The notes under the pieces are model-generated. The model saw only the letters and a list, made by a program, of their open reading frames with translations, did not search any database and was not told the DNA's origin. Made by a program: the position numbers and the translations under genes. This document shows, in pieces, positions 50,832 through 51,632 of a stretch of 51,632 nt of DNA; position 1 is the first letter of the stretch; the number at the start of each line of letters is the position of its first letter. Origin of the DNA: Clostridia bacterium (lineage in GTDB: Bacteria > Bacillota > Clostridia > Oscillospirales > Acutalibacteraceae); NCBI GenBank assembly GCA_017397105.1, contig JAFQKF010000017.1, forward strand, positions 1-51,632, read 5' to 3'.

Positions 50832-51409
50832 ATATTTTCCTTCTTCTCTTCCTCGAATTCTTCAAGGTTGGCTTATTCGCCATCGGCGGCGGACCGGCAA
50901 CCATTCCGTTTTTAAGTGAGCTTGGCGAAAAATACGGCTGGTACACCCAGGAAAAGCTTACCACAATTATAGCCATAAGCGAAACCACACCCGGCCCCGT
51001 AGGAATAAATATGGCTACATACGTTGGTTATTCAACAGGTACTCAAGTCTACGGATTATGGGGCGGAATCGTCGGCGGTATACTCGCCACTCTTGCTCTC
51101 GTTGCGCCGAGTATAATAATTATCTGCATTATTTCAAAATTTCTTGCTTCCTTCAGGAATAACAAGATTGTTAACGATGCCTTTTACGGCATACGCCCTG
51201 CAGTAACAGCTCTTGTTGCCTGCGCAGTTATCAGCCTTATTAAAGAATCCATCTTCACAGGTGCTGACGGTGGCTTTGAATTCAATCTTTTCTCCACCCT
51301 GCTTTTTGCAGCAATATTCGTTTTGCTTCAGTTCAAAAAGCTCAAAAAACTCCACCCCGTTTTCTGGTTTGTAGGCGCAGCCGTGCTTGGTATCGTATTT
51401 AAACTGTAA
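50828..51409 (+). CDS. chromate transporter family protein, half 2
   Basis: The 193-residue protein is the second CHR half. LEFFKVGLFAIGGGPATIPF and AISETTPGPVGINMATYVGY match the family, with about six membrane helices. ATG overlaps the stop of half 1 (ATGA). Both halves should form one transporter; long ChrA proteins have them fused. No terminator is seen before the IS element, whose end lies about 20 nt after the stop codon. Confidence 0.9.
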   Translation: MNIFLLLFLEFFKVGLFAIGGGPATIPFLSELGEKYGWYTQEKLTTIIAISETTPGPVGINMATYVGYSTGTQVYGLWGGIVGGILATLALVAPSIIIICIISKFLASFRNNKIVNDAFYGIRPAVTALVACAVISLIKESIFTGADGGFEFNLFSTLLFAAIFVLLQFKKLKKLHPVFWFVGAAVLGIVFKL

Positions 51410-51428
51410 AAAATGCACCGTGAATCTT

Positions 51429-51509
51429 TGATATGCACCCCAAAAGTTAGACACTTGATATGCGCCCCAAAAGTTAGACACTTGATATGCGCCCCAAAAG
51501 TTAGACACT
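51429..51509 (+). repeat. three tandem 27-bp copies at the IS end
   Basis: Units at 51429-51455, 51456-51482 and 51483-51509 each contain TGATATGC, then R-CCCCAAAAGTTAGACACT. The last two are identical and the first differs by one base (A for G). The CCCCAAAAGTTAGACA core is typical of IS3/IS150-group ends. This terminal sequence is normally present once. Confidence 0.9.
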
Positions 51510-51524
51510 TTTGGAGGTGCATAT
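51491..51524 (+). promoter_or_regulatory. hairpin covering the transposase ribosome site
   Basis: CCAAAAGT (51494-51501) and ACTTTTGG (51507-51514) are perfect inverted arms around TAGAC. The arms continue as TATGCGCC against GGTGCATA with a small bulge. The 3' arm includes the GGAGG (51512-51516) of orfA. RNA read in from outside would fold and hide the ribosome site. Confidence 0.6.
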
Positions 51525-51528
51525 TTTT

Positions 51529-51632
51529 ATGGCAAAGAAAGGAACAACACAACAAAAATATAGTGCAGAATTCAAAACAAGTGTTATAATGGATATGCGA
51601 GAACACCATTTGAGTTATCATGAAACAGTGAG
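51529..51632 (+). CDS. IS3-family transposase OrfA, N-terminal fragment
   Basis: Thirty-four codons are visible before the window ends. The product begins MAKKGTTQQKYSAEFKT and continues SVIMDMREHHLSYHETV. This matches the first helix of the HTH DNA-binding OrfA of the IS150/IS3 group. GGAGG lies 12 nt upstream, inside the hairpin. The catalytic OrfB part is outside the window, so intactness cannot be judged. Confidence 0.82.
   Translation, partial: MAKKGTTQQKYSAEFKTSVIMDMREHHLSYHETV

Larger units (their letters stand above)
51429..51632 (+). mobile_element. left end of an IS3-family insertion sequence (cut by window)
   Basis: The terminal CCCCAAAAGTTAGACA sequence, a following inverted repeat and the start of an OrfA-like frame show an IS3-family element entering the window. 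Its outer boundary is unclear because the end is repeated three times; the innermost copy or the first one could be the real tip. The other end and any target duplication lie outside. Confidence 0.82.

Noticed and set aside
51429-51509. CRISPR-like array of three 27-bp repeats
   Set aside because: The units are directly joined with no spacers and match IS3-type ends, next to a transposase start.

Overview
The window looks like a chromosomal segment from a Gram-positive, anaerobic, probably gut-dwelling member of the Clostridia (Oscillospiraceae/Ruminococcaceae type). This is inferred from: AGGAGG ribosome sites before nearly every gene; many TTGACA/TATAAT-type promoters; clostridial families (YlmC/YmxH sporulation protein, YerC/TrpR-like repressor, indolepyruvate:ferredoxin oxidoreductase, ECF transporter S component, C_GCAxxG_C_C protein, DUF3798 lipoprotein); and surface proteins with lipoboxes and Thr-rich linkers. 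No outer-membrane genes are seen. No rRNA, CRISPR, prophage or defence cluster was found. The species cannot be fixed from this sequence.

Region 1 (1-7.4 kb) is mostly on the minus strand. It has a tRNA cluster (clipped tRNA, Asp, Val), the operon yerC-like / methyltransferase / hslO, a multipass membrane protein of unknown role, iorAB for amino-acid-derived 2-oxoacid oxidation, and a YlmC/YmxH gene with a SigF/SigG-like promoter. Next come a 49-codon gene with its own promoter and terminator, an operator-like TTGTGCA cluster, a long inverted repeat and tRNA-Leu. Region 2 (7.4-12.5 kb, plus) carries an MscS channel, prs, and an operon of cysteine hydrolase, GH5 endoglycosylceramidase-like hydrolase and HAD phosphatase.

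Region 3 (12.5-19.3 kb) has a minus-strand mscL-proC-DUF4091 operon and a radical SAM activase-like gene. Divergent from these is coaX, a PanT-like ECF S component and metA: pantothenate uptake and phosphorylation plus methionine synthesis. The leader between coaX and the transporter holds a candidate RNA switch. Region 4 (19.3-28.8 kb) is a cell-surface block: a GHL10 lipoprotein coupled to a 948-residue Amidase_3 protein, a CmpB-type membrane protein, a sulfatase, an unusual XRE-HTH/transmembrane/lipase fusion, an aldose epimerase and a HAD hydrolase.

Region 5 (28.8-37.4 kb, minus) appears to be one nine-gene operon: TVP38, galK, two M42 aminopeptidases, GNAT, a PLP-dependent C-S lyase-like enzyme, DUF2461, a DUF2927 lipoprotein and an endo/exonuclease/phosphatase. 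Several start/stop codons overlap by exactly 8 nt. Region 6 (37.5-51.4 kb) is a set of short transcription units: a D-2-hydroxyacid dehydrogenase, lipoprotein / GH2 / WYL regulator, a DUF3798 lipoprotein, a beta-propeller-like surface protein, a sugar isomerase plus Gfo/Idh/MocA dehydrogenase, a C_GCAxxG protein, two secreted proteins and a split chromate transporter pair. The right edge enters the left end of an IS3-family element whose terminal sequence is present in three tandem 27-bp copies.

The theme is glycan and peptide use (GH5, GH2, DUF4091, sulfatase, galK, epimerase, M42) together with envelope maintenance and osmotic protection (MscS, MscL, ProC, amidase). The best candidates for undescribed biology are the HTH-TM-lipase fusion, the pantothenate-transporter leader, the 49-codon gene with its TTGTGCA operators, and the IS end whose hairpin covers the transposase ribosome site.
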